64,000 bases of DNA from Phycisphaerales bacterium (GTDB lineage Bacteria; Planctomycetota; Phycisphaerae; UBA1845). Under the pieces are notes generated by a model. That model was not told the origin of the DNA. It was given only the letters and a program-made list of their open reading frames with translations, and did no database searches. The position numbers and the translations under genes were made by a program. Below are positions 1 to 12,983 of this stretch, in pieces (positions within the stretch are counted from its first letter, which is position 1; the number at the start of each line of letters is the position of its first letter). Location of the stretch: positions 1 through 64,000 of the forward strand of contig JADZBE010000036.1 in the NCBI GenBank assembly GCA_020852275.1. The letters run 5' to 3'.

Positions 1-334
1 CGTATTCCGCGGTCTGGATCACGATGTCGGTATCCTGCTTGCGGGTGACCTTCACCAGCCGGTTCCACGCGTCGTAAGTATACCGCATCTGGCCGTCGTC
101 AATCAAGTTCCCGGCGCGGCACCAGGCATCGTTGGTGCCGTCGGAATGGTCGCTATTCAGCGTGTAGGCCGTGCCAGCGAAGGTTTCGCTGATCGTCAGA
201 GCATGCTTACGCGGAGTACCGCGAAAGCATGCCACCCGTCCGCGAATGCACCCCAGCGCGCCGCTGTCAAGGTTGATGTCGGCCTGCGCCACGTCGTCGT
301 CATCGTCCGCCCGCCGCGCCCCCGTAATCGTCAT
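1..334 (-). pseudogene. RHS/YD-repeat protein, 3' part cut by window edge, probable remnant
   Basis: Reading the minus strand from an ATG at 334 to the window edge gives an open frame with the RHS signature YTYDAWNRLVKVTR, preceded by NLIDDGQM, as in the C-terminal core of RHS/YD-repeat proteins (large secreted or surface proteins, often toxin carriers). The long upstream array of YD repeats is missing: only about 60 residues of unrelated sequence separate the core from the divergent glnS start. Part of that stretch is encoded by a hairpin repeat (202-231). I therefore read this as a 5'-truncated remnant, though the frame is also open upstream of 334 and the true start is unclear. The 3' end lies outside the window. 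Family assignment is fairly sure; gene status is not. Confidence 0.55.
202..231. repeat. Hairpin repeat family A, copy 1
   Basis: Stem CATGCTT, spacer A, stem CGCGG, loop AGTA, CCGCG, A, AAGCATG. The inner and outer stems are fully paired. Other copies are at 6578-6607 and 52328-52357. This copy lies inside the RHS-like frame. Confidence 0.8.
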
Positions 335-364
335 CGCCGTCCCACTGCGAGATCGAGGCCCCTG

Positions 365-393
365 TTCATCGAACGGCCTCGATACGGTATCAT
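365..393 (+). promoter_or_regulatory. Possible glnS promoter, near-leaderless
   Basis: TTCATC (365-370), 17-base spacer, TATCAT (388-393). The -10 ends nine bases before the glnS ATG at 403, and no Shine-Dalgarno sequence is seen, so the transcript would be leaderless or nearly so. The -35 is weak (3 of 6). Confidence 0.35.
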
Positions 394-402
394 CGCCCCG
401 CA

Positions 403-2517
<2,115 letters not shown>

Positions 2518-2575
2518 TGCGCGTCCGCGGCGTGGACGAATCCCGGACGATTAACCCGATTTTGGAGGCCATCCC

Positions 2576-3340
2576 ATGTGGACTGGAACCCGACTCGCGT
2601 TCAGTTCGCTTGGCATGCTCATCGCGCTTGTCCTCACAGGCTGCGCCACCTATGTCACGCCGGGGCGCGGCGCGGCGATGTCGTCCTTGACCGGCGCGGA
2701 TTACGACATCCGGCAGCGCATGTCGCGTGAACCCGCCGCGTCGTTCCCCGCGCGTATCGCCCTTGTTCGGGTCCAGGCGCAGGAGTATCGCTCCTATCGC
2801 ACGGAGGGCTGCGGCCGGGGCGCGTACACCGTCGTCTTCACCCGTGAGTTCGAGAAGGATGACGACATCGCTCGCCTCAAGAACTTGCCGATGGTCGCGG
2901 GCGTTGCGGTGCTCAACCGCCTCGTGATGCCCGCCGAACTCAAGACGGATCACGAATTGCGCCTCGCGGCCGCGGACCTCAAGGCCGACCTGCTGCTGGT
3001 GTACACGCTCGATGACACGTTCCGCATCGACGAGCACGACATCGGCGCGCTGACGCTTATCTCGCTGGGCATCGCGCCGACCAAGGAGGCCAAGGTCACC
3101 GCCACCGCGTCGGCCGCGCTGTTCGACGTGCGCACGGGCTTCGTGTACGGCCTGGCGGAAGGCACGGCCCACGACAGCCAGCTCGCCAGCGCCTGGAACT
3201 CCGGGGAGGCCGTCGATACCTCGCGCCTGCGCGCGGAGCGGAAGGCGTTCGAGCAAATGCTCGGCGAATTCGAGAAGACATGGGCGGGCGTCATCGCCGA
3301 GCACGCCGCCGCAAGCCAGGCGGCCCAGGCTTCGCCGTGA
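2576..3340 (+). CDS. Predicted lipoprotein of unknown function
   Basis: 254 residues. The N-terminus is charged then hydrophobic and ends in the lipobox LTGC (Cys at about residue 23), so it should be exported and lipid-anchored. The rest is soluble alpha/beta-looking sequence with a conserved-looking ARIALVRVQAQEY segment and an Asp/Glu-rich middle (TDHELRLAAADLKADLLLVY); I do not recognise a named domain. GGAGG lies 10-14 bases upstream of the ATG (2562-2566). It sits between the real glnS 3' end and a degenerate second copy of that end (3356-3395), which makes it a candidate cassette gene. Confidence 0.75.
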   Translation: MWTGTRLAFSSLGMLIALVLTGCATYVTPGRGAAMSSLTGADYDIRQRMSREPAASFPARIALVRVQAQEYRSYRTEGCGRGAYTVVFTREFEKDDDIARLKNLPMVAGVAVLNRLVMPAELKTDHELRLAAADLKADLLLVYTLDDTFRIDEHDIGALTLISLGIAPTKEAKVTATASAALFDVRTGFVYGLAEGTAHDSQLASAWNSGEAVDTSRLRAERKAFEQMLGEFEKTWAGVIAEHAAASQAAQASP

Positions 3341-3355
3341 ACGCCACAACGCATC

Positions 3356-3395
3356 CTCGAAGACATGTGGGGCGAAGATTGAGAAGAAAGTGTGA
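3356..3395 (+). pseudogene. Degenerate second copy of the glnS 3' end
   Basis: If one G at 3371 is ignored, this stretch reads [16 protein letters not shown]. The real glnS ends [16 protein letters not shown] (2479-2517). Ten of twelve residues match, but many third codon positions differ (ATC/ATT, AAA/AAG, GTA/GTG, TAA/TGA), so it is not a recent perfect duplication. It marks an old junction downstream of the lipoprotein gene. Confidence 0.65.
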
Positions 3396-3407
3396 TATCT
3401 TGGCGGT

Positions 3408-3479
3408 ATGCGACCTTTCGGATTGCTGACGCCGACGATCCTGACGCCGCAGAGGCTTGCCGCCGGAGAAATCCAATGA
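3408..3479 (+). CDS. Possible 23-residue leader ORF
   Basis: ATG at 3408 opens a short frame (MRPFGLLTPTILTPQRL...) whose TGA overlaps the ATG of the next gene as ATGA (3476-3479). A TATCTT box at 3396-3401 would place transcription close to the ATG. It could be a real leader peptide that couples translation to the next gene, or chance. No family recognised. Confidence 0.3.
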   Translation: MRPFGLLTPTILTPQRLAAGEIQ

Positions 3480-3721
3480 ATGAGCAGCAAAAAGAACCGT
3501 ACCTCGACCCTGTCGTGGACCGCGTCCGCGAAGTCCGCCGCGCTTTGGCGGAAGCGTGCGAGTTCGACGTGCGAAAGATGGCCGATCTATTCCGGCAAAT
3601 GGAGGCCCAGCACCCCGAGCGCGTGGCGACTCCGAAACGAACGGCCAGGGTTGAGGAATTCGCGCGTCACGCGTTGGAGCAGACCCATGATGGTGGACGT
3701 GACCAAGGTCGAATGCCTTGA
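3476..3721 (+). CDS. Small hypothetical protein, antitoxin-like context
   Basis: 81 residues. The sequence YLDPVVDRVREVRRALAEA followed by FDVRKMADLFRQME resembles short bacterial proteins in which a helix of the type IVEEVR precedes FNYDLDAI, often found beside toxin-antitoxin genes; this is recalled similarity, not a domain hit. The gene overlaps the DUF2442 gene by 35 bases in another frame, so the two are probably co-translated. A cognate toxin is not obvious. Confidence 0.6.
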   Translation: MNEQQKEPYLDPVVDRVREVRRALAEACEFDVRKMADLFRQMEAQHPERVATPKRTARVEEFARHALEQTHDGGRDQGRMP

Positions 3722-3950
3722 AGGATCGCGCCTTCTGCTCACCTTCGACGACGGCGAGCGCCGCGAGGTGGACGTTGCAAAGCTTCTGCCCTTTGACGGC
3801 GTGTTTGAACCGCTCAAGGACCCGTCCTACTTTCGACAAGTTCGCGTCAACCCCGAGATCGGCACGATCGTCTGGCCCAACGGCGCGGACCTGTGCCCGG
3901 ATGTGCTGTACGCGGCGGAAACCTCAGCGCCCACCGAGGCGCGAAGATGA
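3687..3950 (+). CDS. DUF2442 domain protein
   Basis: 87 residues with the DUF2442 pattern: a short strand-rich fold beginning VTKVECLEGSRLLLTFDDGE, then VDVAKLLPFDGVFEPLKD, and the signature FRQVRVNPEIGTIVWPNGAD with the PDVLY ending. Members are commonly paired with small toxin-like partners (often DUF4160), so an antitoxin-type role is plausible but unproven. A second in-frame ATG follows at once (3690). It overlaps the preceding small gene by 35 bases. Confidence 0.85.
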   Translation: MMVDVTKVECLEGSRLLLTFDDGERREVDVAKLLPFDGVFEPLKDPSYFRQVRVNPEIGTIVWPNGADLCPDVLYAAETSAPTEARR

Positions 3951-4061
3951 ACACGTTGCACGGACCGCCGAGCCGCGCAAAGAGACCGCTGAGCGCGCGC
4001 GAGTGCATGTGGTGCCGTTGAACTTGGAATGGACTGGAAGCCTTCACTCGGAGGAATGCAG

Positions 4062-5105
4062 ATGGCGCTTTGGCTCGTTCGCACGGGGAAGCACGGTGAG
4101 CATGAAGAGAAGTTTCTTTTGTCCAGAGAACTGTACATCTGTTGGACCGGTCTCAATCATGACCTTTCCAAGCTGAAAGAACAGCGCGAGCTGTACGAGT
4201 TGCTTTGCTCGCTATATCCATCCAATAAGAGCGCAAAGAACCGAAATCACTCAGGGCAACTGTGGCCGTTCGCGCACGGGATGAAGGAAGGTGATTGGGT
4301 TGTAGTGCCGAGTAAGCGCAAGCCCGCCATCCACATTGCAGAAATCCAAGGTCCTTATGTGTTCGATCCAAGCGCGCCCGACCCGTACTACCACCATCGA
4401 AAGGTCAAATGGGTCGCGCAGGACATTCCACGGTCCGTCTTCGATCAGGACCTGCTCTATTCGTTTGGCGCGTTCATGACGATTTGCGAGATTCAGCGGA
4501 ACAATGCTGAAGAGCGCGTTCGAGCCATTGTCGGAGGTAGTTGGAAGCAAGCTACACCGTCCACGAGGACCGAAGTATCGACGCCGGCGGACAAATCGGC
4601 GGACCTTGAGGCAGACGTTGACCTCGAACGCTTGGGACGAGATCGAATCGCCAAGGCGATCATCGCTCAGTACAAAGGACATGGACTCGCCCGGCTGGTC
4701 GATGCCATTCTCCGCGCGCAAGGGTATTCGACATATGTCAGCTCAGCCGGACCGGACAAAGGAGTTGACTTGCTGGCCGCACCCGGCCCGCTCGGGTTTG
4801 GAAACCCGCGCCTTTGTGTTCAAGTCAAGTCGGGTGATGCACCGGTGGATACCGCCACGCTGAATCAGCTCATCGGAGCGATGCAAAACGTCCAAGCCGA
4901 TCAAGGGCTCTTGGTCGCTTGGGGCGGGTTCAAGTCCTTAGTAGAGAAGGAAGAACGCACACAGTTCTTTCGCGTGCGCCTTTGGAATCAGGACCAGCTC
5001 ATCGAAGAATTGCTTGCCCACTATGACAAGCTGGATGCAGACATTCGGGCTGAGTTGCCGCTCAAACGCATGTGGACGGTGGCGCAACAGGACGACGAAG
5101 AATGA
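4062..5105 (+). CDS. Mrr-type restriction endonuclease
   Basis: Predicted modification-dependent or DNA-cleaving nuclease. The C-terminal third carries the Mrr catalytic core: a helix ending ILRAQGY, then GPDKGVDLLAAPG and CVQVKSG, giving the D-(x)n-QxK nuclease triad, followed by a strand reading QGLLVAWGGF. The N-terminal half (MALWLVRTGKHGEHEEKFL, with WVVVP and IAEIQGPY) looks like the sensing domain found in other Mrr-like proteins. I start at 4062 because GGAGG at 4050-4054 is correctly spaced; ATGs at 4029 and 4056 are in frame. Base composition is visibly less GC-rich than in neighbouring genes, which fits acquisition. No methylase lies next to it, so a stand-alone type IV role is likely. 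Confidence 0.8.
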   Translation: MALWLVRTGKHGEHEEKFLLSRELYICWTGLNHDLSKLKEQRELYELLCSLYPSNKSAKNRNHSGQLWPFAHGMKEGDWVVVPSKRKPAIHIAEIQGPYVFDPSAPDPYYHHRKVKWVAQDIPRSVFDQDLLYSFGAFMTICEIQRNNAEERVRAIVGGSWKQATPSTRTEVSTPADKSADLEADVDLERLGRDRIAKAIIAQYKGHGLARLVDAILRAQGYSTYVSSAGPDKGVDLLAAPGPLGFGNPRLCVQVKSGDAPVDTATLNQLIGAMQNVQADQGLLVAWGGFKSLVEKEERTQFFRVRLWNQDQLIEELLAHYDKLDADIRAELPLKRMWTVAQQDDEE

Positions 5106-5358
5106 AACAACTGGGTCAGCTCGCCCATGACAGTGGGGAATGCCCGGACGGAGCCGTTGCAGCAATTGACGAAGTTTCTTTCGAGCGTAGAAGCATTGGA
5201 CCTCGAGAGCGGTCGTGTGGCATGCTCTCCCGTCTGGGCGGGCGAGCATCAAGTCATCGAAACTGGCGTTGCATCGGACTTCGCGGCAGGTGACGCATGG
5301 GCTCACTCTATGTTAGTCTTTCCGATCATTCACGATGGTCCTCTTTCAGGAGCTCCAC

Positions 5359-5769
5359 ATGGGCGCTTGGGGCGTATTGGCCTTTGAAAACGATGACGCG
5401 TGCGATTGGGCAGACGGACTGGCCCACGTAGACGACTTCTCGCTCGTCGAGTCGGCGTTCACCGAAGTTGAGCAGACGCGCGGCGATCTCGACATGCCCG
5501 AAGCGTACAGGGCGCTGGCCGCCTGCGAGGTGGTCGCCCGCGCCTTGGGGCGGCCCGGGTATCAGGACTCGTACACCGAAACGGTCGATACGTGGGTCAA
5601 AAAGCACAACTTGCGCCCGTCGCCGAAACTCGTCACCCGGGCGCTGGGCGTCATCGATCGCGTGATGGGGGATAACTCATTTCTGCGTGAGGAATGGGAG
5701 AACAACGTCGAAGCCGACACCTGGAAGCAGGGGATGGCTGACCTCCGCGCGCGACTGGCGACCCAATAG
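5359..5769 (+). CDS. DUF4259 domain protein
   Basis: 136 residues starting MGAWGVLAFENDDACDWA, the typical opening of DUF4259 proteins, then a helical body (AACEVVARALGRPG, WVKKHNLRPS, LREEWEN) with the usual Trp-containing end. Function unknown. AGGAG at 5348-5352 supports this start over an in-frame codon at 5335. It stands alone on the strand after the restriction gene. Confidence 0.85.
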   Translation: MGAWGVLAFENDDACDWADGLAHVDDFSLVESAFTEVEQTRGDLDMPEAYRALAACEVVARALGRPGYQDSYTETVDTWVKKHNLRPSPKLVTRALGVIDRVMGDNSFLREEWENNVEADTWKQGMADLRARLATQ

Positions 5770-5843
5770 AGCCGCGACTGTGAGGGAGCCTTTGGCGAAA
5801 GGCAACAACTGATTGGCAACAGAGCCGCGACCGTCAGGGAGCG
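5769..5843. repeat. Two family C repeats
   Basis: Copies at 5769-5789 (GAGCCGCGACTGTGAGGG) and 5822-5843 (GAGCCGCGACCGTCAGGG). Other copies lie at 2040, 24550, 27067, 27191 (reverse) and 49394. The first begins within the stop codon region of the DUF4259 gene. Confidence 0.7.
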
Positions 5844-6048
5844 CACTGCCCCGCTCCGGGTGCGGGTTGACTCGCTTGCTGACGCGCGCGGCTCGGTTAT
5901 TTTGAGTTCCCAGTGGACCGTAACAGCCTGTAGTGGGAGTCCTGGGATGGACTTTCAGTTCGACTGCCCCAGCCTGAACACCGACGAATCACTGGCTGGA
6001 GAGCTAGTGCCCCAGCCGAGATTGACTTTCACCAAGGGATGATGAGTC

Positions 6049-6474
6049 ATGACGAGTAATACCAAGGGGTCGCGCTCACCCAAGCGGTCGCGCTCGACCA
6101 ATCGCTCCAAGCCCGACCCGGCCCGCGAGCGGCGCATTGAGGACGAAATCATTGTCGATGCCTACGGCCCGGACGAACAGGCGATGGGGTGGTACTACTA
6201 CCTCGAAATGACGCTGGCGTTTCCGTTCACCGCCAGGTGCGTCAAGCTCCGCGAAGTCTCGCCGCTGGAGGTGGGCGACGAGGTCGAGGTCATCGGCATG
6301 CCCAAGGAGGTGGAGTGCGGCGCGGAGATGTTCGTCAAGATCCGCTGGGGCAAGCGGGGACTGGCCGTGCCGCTGATTCAACTTCAGCCGCATCCGCGCA
6401 AAAGCAACACCGCCACGCGCCAGGCCGTGGCGGATTGGCACTACTGGGTGGGCATGGGGCACCAGTTCTGCTGA
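6049..6474 (+). CDS. CcbP-like calcium-binding protein
   Basis: 141 residues. After a basic Ser/Arg-rich N-terminus the sequence reads RRIEDEIIVDAYGPDEQAMG, then WYYYLEMTLAFPFTARC, LEVGDEVEVIGM and VKIRWGKRGLAVPL. This pattern is that of the calcium-binding family including cyanobacterial CcbP, where acidic residues bind Ca2+. The C-terminus has WHYWVGMGHQF. Calcium binding is family knowledge and has not been tested here. No operon partner is visible. Confidence 0.7.
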   Translation: MTSNTKGSRSPKRSRSTNRSKPDPARERRIEDEIIVDAYGPDEQAMGWYYYLEMTLAFPFTARCVKLREVSPLEVGDEVEVIGMPKEVECGAEMFVKIRWGKRGLAVPLIQLQPHPRKSNTATRQAVADWHYWVGMGHQFC

Positions 6475-6500
6475 CACCGCAGTTTCACCCGTACGAAGAG

Positions 6501-6556
6501 CACTGCTCACAGAGCAGTGGCACACGCGGATGAGAGGCACTGCTCACAGAGCAGTG
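6501..6556. repeat. Two copies of the CACTGCTC hairpin repeat
   Basis: CACTGCTC-ACA-GAGCAGTG, a perfect 8-bp stem, at 6501-6519 and again at 6538-6556, each followed by GCACACG. The copies lie 18 bases apart. Confidence 0.85.
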
Positions 6557-6577
6557 GCACACGGTTGACGCGAATCT

Positions 6578-6607
6578 CATGCTCACGCGGAGTACCGCGA
6601 GAGCATG
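6578..6607. repeat. Hairpin repeat family A, copy 2
   Basis: CATGCTC-A-CGCGG-AGTA-CCGCG-A-GAGCATG, fully paired, followed by CCACC as in the other copies. It sits at the 3' end of the membrane protein gene on the minus strand. Confidence 0.85.
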
Positions 6608-6630
6608 CCACCCCGGCCTTCTTGTTCCGG

Positions 6631-7566
6631 TCAGGCCTTCTTCGCCTTCGGGGCTTCGGCTGCCTCTTCCTTCGCAACCCGCGTGAGGCGGACTTGCAGG
6701 ATGACGGAGATCAGCAGGCACACGGCCATGGCGGCGGCGTTGATGAGCGGACGTTGTGCGGCGCCGACCGCGAAGCCGGGGAACAGCACGTTGATCGCGC
6801 CGATGACGCCGCTGGACACCAGCAGCGTCCCCACCAGCGACGTGGACAGGATCAGCGTCAAACGGATCGTGGACAGTCCGATCAGCAGACCGAACACCAG
6901 CGCCGTAGCCAGCAGCGCCTTGGCGTGCGCCGCAACGGTGAGGTCCTGTGTTTTGACAAAGCCCCAGAAATCGCCCAGCTCGCGTCGCAACTGACCTTGA
7001 CGATAAGCTGCCTGCGCGAGCGCGGTGGGGACCGTGAATCCTCCCGCTGATCCGGCTTCACTGCCCGCGCCCTCCGCGCCGCTGGAATCACCCGCGTCGC
7101 TGCCCGACCCCGTCTCATTCATGGACACCGAGGCGGTGCCGCCGTCGGTGGCCGCCAGCGAGATGCCGGGCGTGCGCGCATTGTATTCCGCGATGCGCGG
7201 CGCGACCCGCTGATAGCCAAACGCCCCCAGCACCAGAGCCGTAATGACCCCCGCCGTGAGAAGTCCGACCCAGATGCGATACGTCAGATAGCCGATCGCC
7301 CCGATGCCCGCGGCGAACAGCAGCACCCCCACCACCGGCGGCATGCCGGCGACTTGTGCGACCTTGTAGCCGACGGCGCCGCCCGCGGCCGCCCAGCCCA
7401 GCGTCATGCCCACCCGCGCCAGCTTCGCCCCCAGCACGCAGAGGAAGACCCCGCCGACGAGCGCCCCCAGCGCCCCCAGCCCGGCCTTGTCGGTGACGCC
7501 CTGCGGCATGTGCTGTGTCAGAAATTGTTGGACCGCGGCAACCGTATTGTTCCATTGCTCAAACAT
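6631..7566 (-). CDS. Multi-pass membrane protein of unknown function
   Basis: 311 residues with about seven hydrophobic segments in two blocks: residues 28-125 (for example GLGALGALVGGVFLCVLGA and VVGVLLFAAGIGAIGYLTY) and 215-300 (ALVFGLLIGLSTIRLTLIL and beyond). A Gly/Ser/Glu-rich soluble linker lies between (SGSDAGDSSGAEGAGSEAG). The C-terminus is Lys/Ala-rich. CAGGAGG lies just upstream of the ATG. No named family recognised; it may be a structural or channel-like inner membrane protein. Confidence 0.75.
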   Translation of the reverse strand: MFEQWNNTVAAVQQFLTQHMPQGVTDKAGLGALGALVGGVFLCVLGAKLARVGMTLGWAAAGGAVGYKVAQVAGMPPVVGVLLFAAGIGAIGYLTYRIWVGLLTAGVITALVLGAFGYQRVAPRIAEYNARTPGISLAATDGGTASVSMNETGSGSDAGDSSGAEGAGSEAGSAGGFTVPTALAQAAYRQGQLRRELGDFWGFVKTQDLTVAAHAKALLATALVFGLLIGLSTIRLTLILSTSLVGTLLVSSGVIGAINVLFPGFAVGAAQRPLINAAAMAVCLLISVILQVRLTRVAKEEAAEAPKAKKA

Positions 7567-7741
7567 GGACGCAGCCTCCTGACGATGCTCCTATCCCTCT
7601 CATTCGGCAAACCCCCCCGTTTATTTGCAGCCTAAATCCGCCGGGTTGCAAGGTCTGGGACATGAGGCCGGTTGAAATCGACGTCGCCGAGGTGAGAATC
7701 AACAGGCTGCACGCAAGCGGCACAGGTTTCACCAGCTTAGG

Positions 7742-9028
7742 GTGAAGAACTTTGCCCGGAGCGATTTTACCGTGAGAACCTCAAGTTGCCTGCATTTGGA
7801 ATCTGCGGCTCGCCATGTTCACCCCGGCACCGCGCTCGTCGAAGCTCCCCGGACTCTGGGCAGGCACGAACCCGTCCGACAAGGAACGAAATTCGTCGTG
7901 ATCGTGCTCGCAGGTCTCGTGACGTGGGCGGGACTTGAGAGAGAAGCCTGCGCCGACGACAAGCCCGGCAGTTCCTGGCCCATGTTTCGCGGTGACGGGC
8001 AGTTGACCGGCGTGGCGAAAGGGGAACTGCCGGATAAGCCTGTCGTGCGCTGGCGGTTTCGGGCGCCGGAGGCGATTGAATCCACCGCGGCCATCGCCAA
8101 CGGCGTAGTGTATGTGGGCTGTGGAGACGGCGTGCTGTACGCGCTGGGCTTGTCGGACGGCGCGGTGAAATGGAAGTATGCGACATCGAGCCGAATCCTC
8201 TCCTCCCCTGCGGTCGCCGGCGGGGTTGTGTACTTCGGCGACGAGGACGGCGTCTTTCATGCCGTATCCGCCGACGCGGGCGAGCGCCGCTGGACGTTCA
8301 AGACCGACGGCGAAATCATCTCCAGCGCCAACGTCGTCGCCGGCAAGGTCGTGTTCGGCTCATACGACGAGCGGCTTTACTGCCTCGCGGCCTCGGACGG
8401 CGCACTTCTCTGGAAGTACCCGACGGCCGGGCGCGTTCACGGCTCGCCGTCGGTGGTGGACGGTCACGTGCTGGTGGCGGGCTGCGACGAGATGCTCCAC
8501 GTGGTCCGGCTTGAAGACGGCCAGCCCGTCCGCACGATCAGCCTGGGCTCCATGTCCGGCGCGTCGGCGGCGGTCGTCGGATCCCGGGTGATCGTCGGCA
8601 CGTACGGCAACCAGGTCGTGGCCGTGGACTGGAAGGAAGGCAAGTCGCTCTGGACCTTCGAGGACAAGGAGCGGCAGTTTCCATTTCTCTCGTCGGCAGG
8701 CATCGCGGATAAGGTCGCCGTGGTCGGCGGGCGCGACAAGCGGATGCGAGCGCTGAATGCTGAGCGCGGCAACTTGCTTTGGACATTCGTGACGCAGGGC
8801 AAGGTGGACAGCTCGCCGGTGATCTGCGGGGCGCGCGCATGGGTGGGCAGCGATGACGGAAACCTCTATGCCGTGACGCTCGCGTCCGGGGAGGAGCAGT
8901 GGCGATACGAAACCGGAGCGGGCATCAGCGCTTCGCCCGCCATCGCCGAGGGCGTGCTGGTCATCGGGAACCTGGACGGCGACGTGTACTGCTTCGGCGA
9001 GCCGCCGAATCCCCCGCCGAATAAGTAG
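7742..9028 (+). CDS. Exported PQQ-like beta-propeller protein
   Basis: The mature part contains about seven to eight propeller blades of the PQQ-binding-like type, each with an AxxxGxVYxGxxDGxLYALxxxxG-type core (for example GVVYVGCGDGVLYALG, VVYFGDEDGVFHAV, AWVGSDDGNLYAVT). A hydrophobic export segment (KFVVIVLAGLVTWAG) ends near ACADD, so the protein is secreted or periplasmic. With the ATG at 7742 about 45 residues precede that segment, which is long; a GTG around 7900 is a likelier start. Such propellers in planctomycetes often act as scaffolds rather than dehydrogenases, and no catalytic partner is adjacent. Confidence 0.85.
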   Translation: MKNFARSDFTVRTSSCLHLESAARHVHPGTALVEAPRTLGRHEPVRQGTKFVVIVLAGLVTWAGLEREACADDKPGSSWPMFRGDGQLTGVAKGELPDKPVVRWRFRAPEAIESTAAIANGVVYVGCGDGVLYALGLSDGAVKWKYATSSRILSSPAVAGGVVYFGDEDGVFHAVSADAGERRWTFKTDGEIISSANVVAGKVVFGSYDERLYCLAASDGALLWKYPTAGRVHGSPSVVDGHVLVAGCDEMLHVVRLEDGQPVRTISLGSMSGASAAVVGSRVIVGTYGNQVVAVDWKEGKSLWTFEDKERQFPFLSSAGIADKVAVVGGRDKRMRALNAERGNLLWTFVTQGKVDSSPVICGARAWVGSDDGNLYAVTLASGEEQWRYETGAGISASPAIAEGVLVIGNLDGDVYCFGEPPNPPPNK

Positions 9029-11871
<2,843 letters not shown>

Positions 11872-11964
11872 GCGCGCACCGCCTTGACCGACGTTGACGG
11901 ATTCCCGGCGGGCCCCCGGAACGGAGCGTTGGCCGCGCCACCGGCCCCCCACCAGGTCGATCCG

Positions 11965-12324
11965 TTAAAGGCTGACGATCGTCTTGAATCCGCCGTACAG
12001 CATGCGCTTGCAGTCGAAGGGGATGCCGCCAGGCTCCATCATGCTGTTCATCCGCGGATCCTTCATCACTTTTGCGTTGACCTTGTCGCGGTGCGCCCGT
12101 GACTTGAAGACGATCCAGGAGAAGAGGACCGTTTCGCCGGCCTTTACTTTGAGCTGCTTGGGAAACGGAACCCCGAAGGCGACGTCAAGGTCGTCGCCGG
12201 CGCACTCACGATACTCCAGCGCGCCGTGCTCGCGCCAGACCTTCCCGGCTTTCTTCGAGATGCGCCGGTAGGCCGGGAGATTCTTGACGGGCACGGGCAG
12301 AACAAATCCATCGACATACGCCAT
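11965..12324 (-). CDS. DUF1428 family protein
   Basis: 119 residues beginning MAYVDGFVLPVPVKNLPAYRR, followed by WREHGALEYRECAGDD, FPKQLKVKAGETVLFSWI and a C-terminal RMLYGGFKTIV. This is the full DUF1428 pattern (dimeric alpha/beta-barrel fold). The biochemical role is unknown. GGGAG precedes the ATG at a proper distance. It is transcribed convergently towards ligA. Confidence 0.9.
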   Translation of the reverse strand: MAYVDGFVLPVPVKNLPAYRRISKKAGKVWREHGALEYRECAGDDLDVAFGVPFPKQLKVKAGETVLFSWIVFKSRAHRDKVNAKVMKDPRMNSMMEPGGIPFDCKRMLYGGFKTIVSL

Positions 12325-12983
12325 GTGAAAACTCCCTTCTCCGCACAAGCCATCCAGCCGATCGCGAAGCCGCGCAGTTCAACGCCGCCAAGGAACAGGA
12401 GCAGGATAGCAGGCCGAGGCGAAACCCGAAACCGGTCATCGGGACGGTCGCCCCGGCTTGGGTCCACATCCACCGCACCACCCTGTTTCCCTGGGAGTTG
12501 CATCGGTCGGACCACCGTTTCTCGCAGGGTTCACCTCGCCGCGAGCAACCTTGGGCGGGTGAGACCGGAATTCAATTCGATTTTCGGCTTGCATTCCAAC
12601 CCCACCGGGCTTGTGCAGGGCAACCGCATTCAGGCGCAGGCCCTTTGTCGAGCCTTGGGAGCGAGGACGGTCATCCGCGTTTTCCTCCTGGAATCGAGAG
12701 CGATGCACGCAAGCGGATTCAGAACGCGGTCGCCCTGCCCCCGGCGGTCCTACCCCCTGAAGAGCGGTTGTCCCGAGGCTGAAACCTTGGTATGTTATAG
12801 ACCACTTTGTGCTGGAGCGGATCGATCCGGCATACGCGGATGGGTCCGGGGGTTGGGACCGGTTCTTGGACGTGAGGAGGCGGACACACCATGAACTGCG
12901 GAGGCTGGGAATCGGCTTGGGGTGCGCGCATTCGTGTTCGCGCGCGGAAGTGCCGAGATTACTTTGGGCTGGATCAGGCGACC
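12325..12983. other. Intergenic region without recognised gene
   Basis: About 660 bases between the DUF1428 gene and the next plus-strand gene. Several open frames cross it on both strands, but none has a family signature, good ribosome site or consistent composition. No repeat family member was seen. Confidence 0.4.

Noticed and set aside
12349..12930. Several short open frames in the gap after the DUF1428 gene
   Set aside because: None has a ribosome site, family motif or coding-like composition in one preferred frame.
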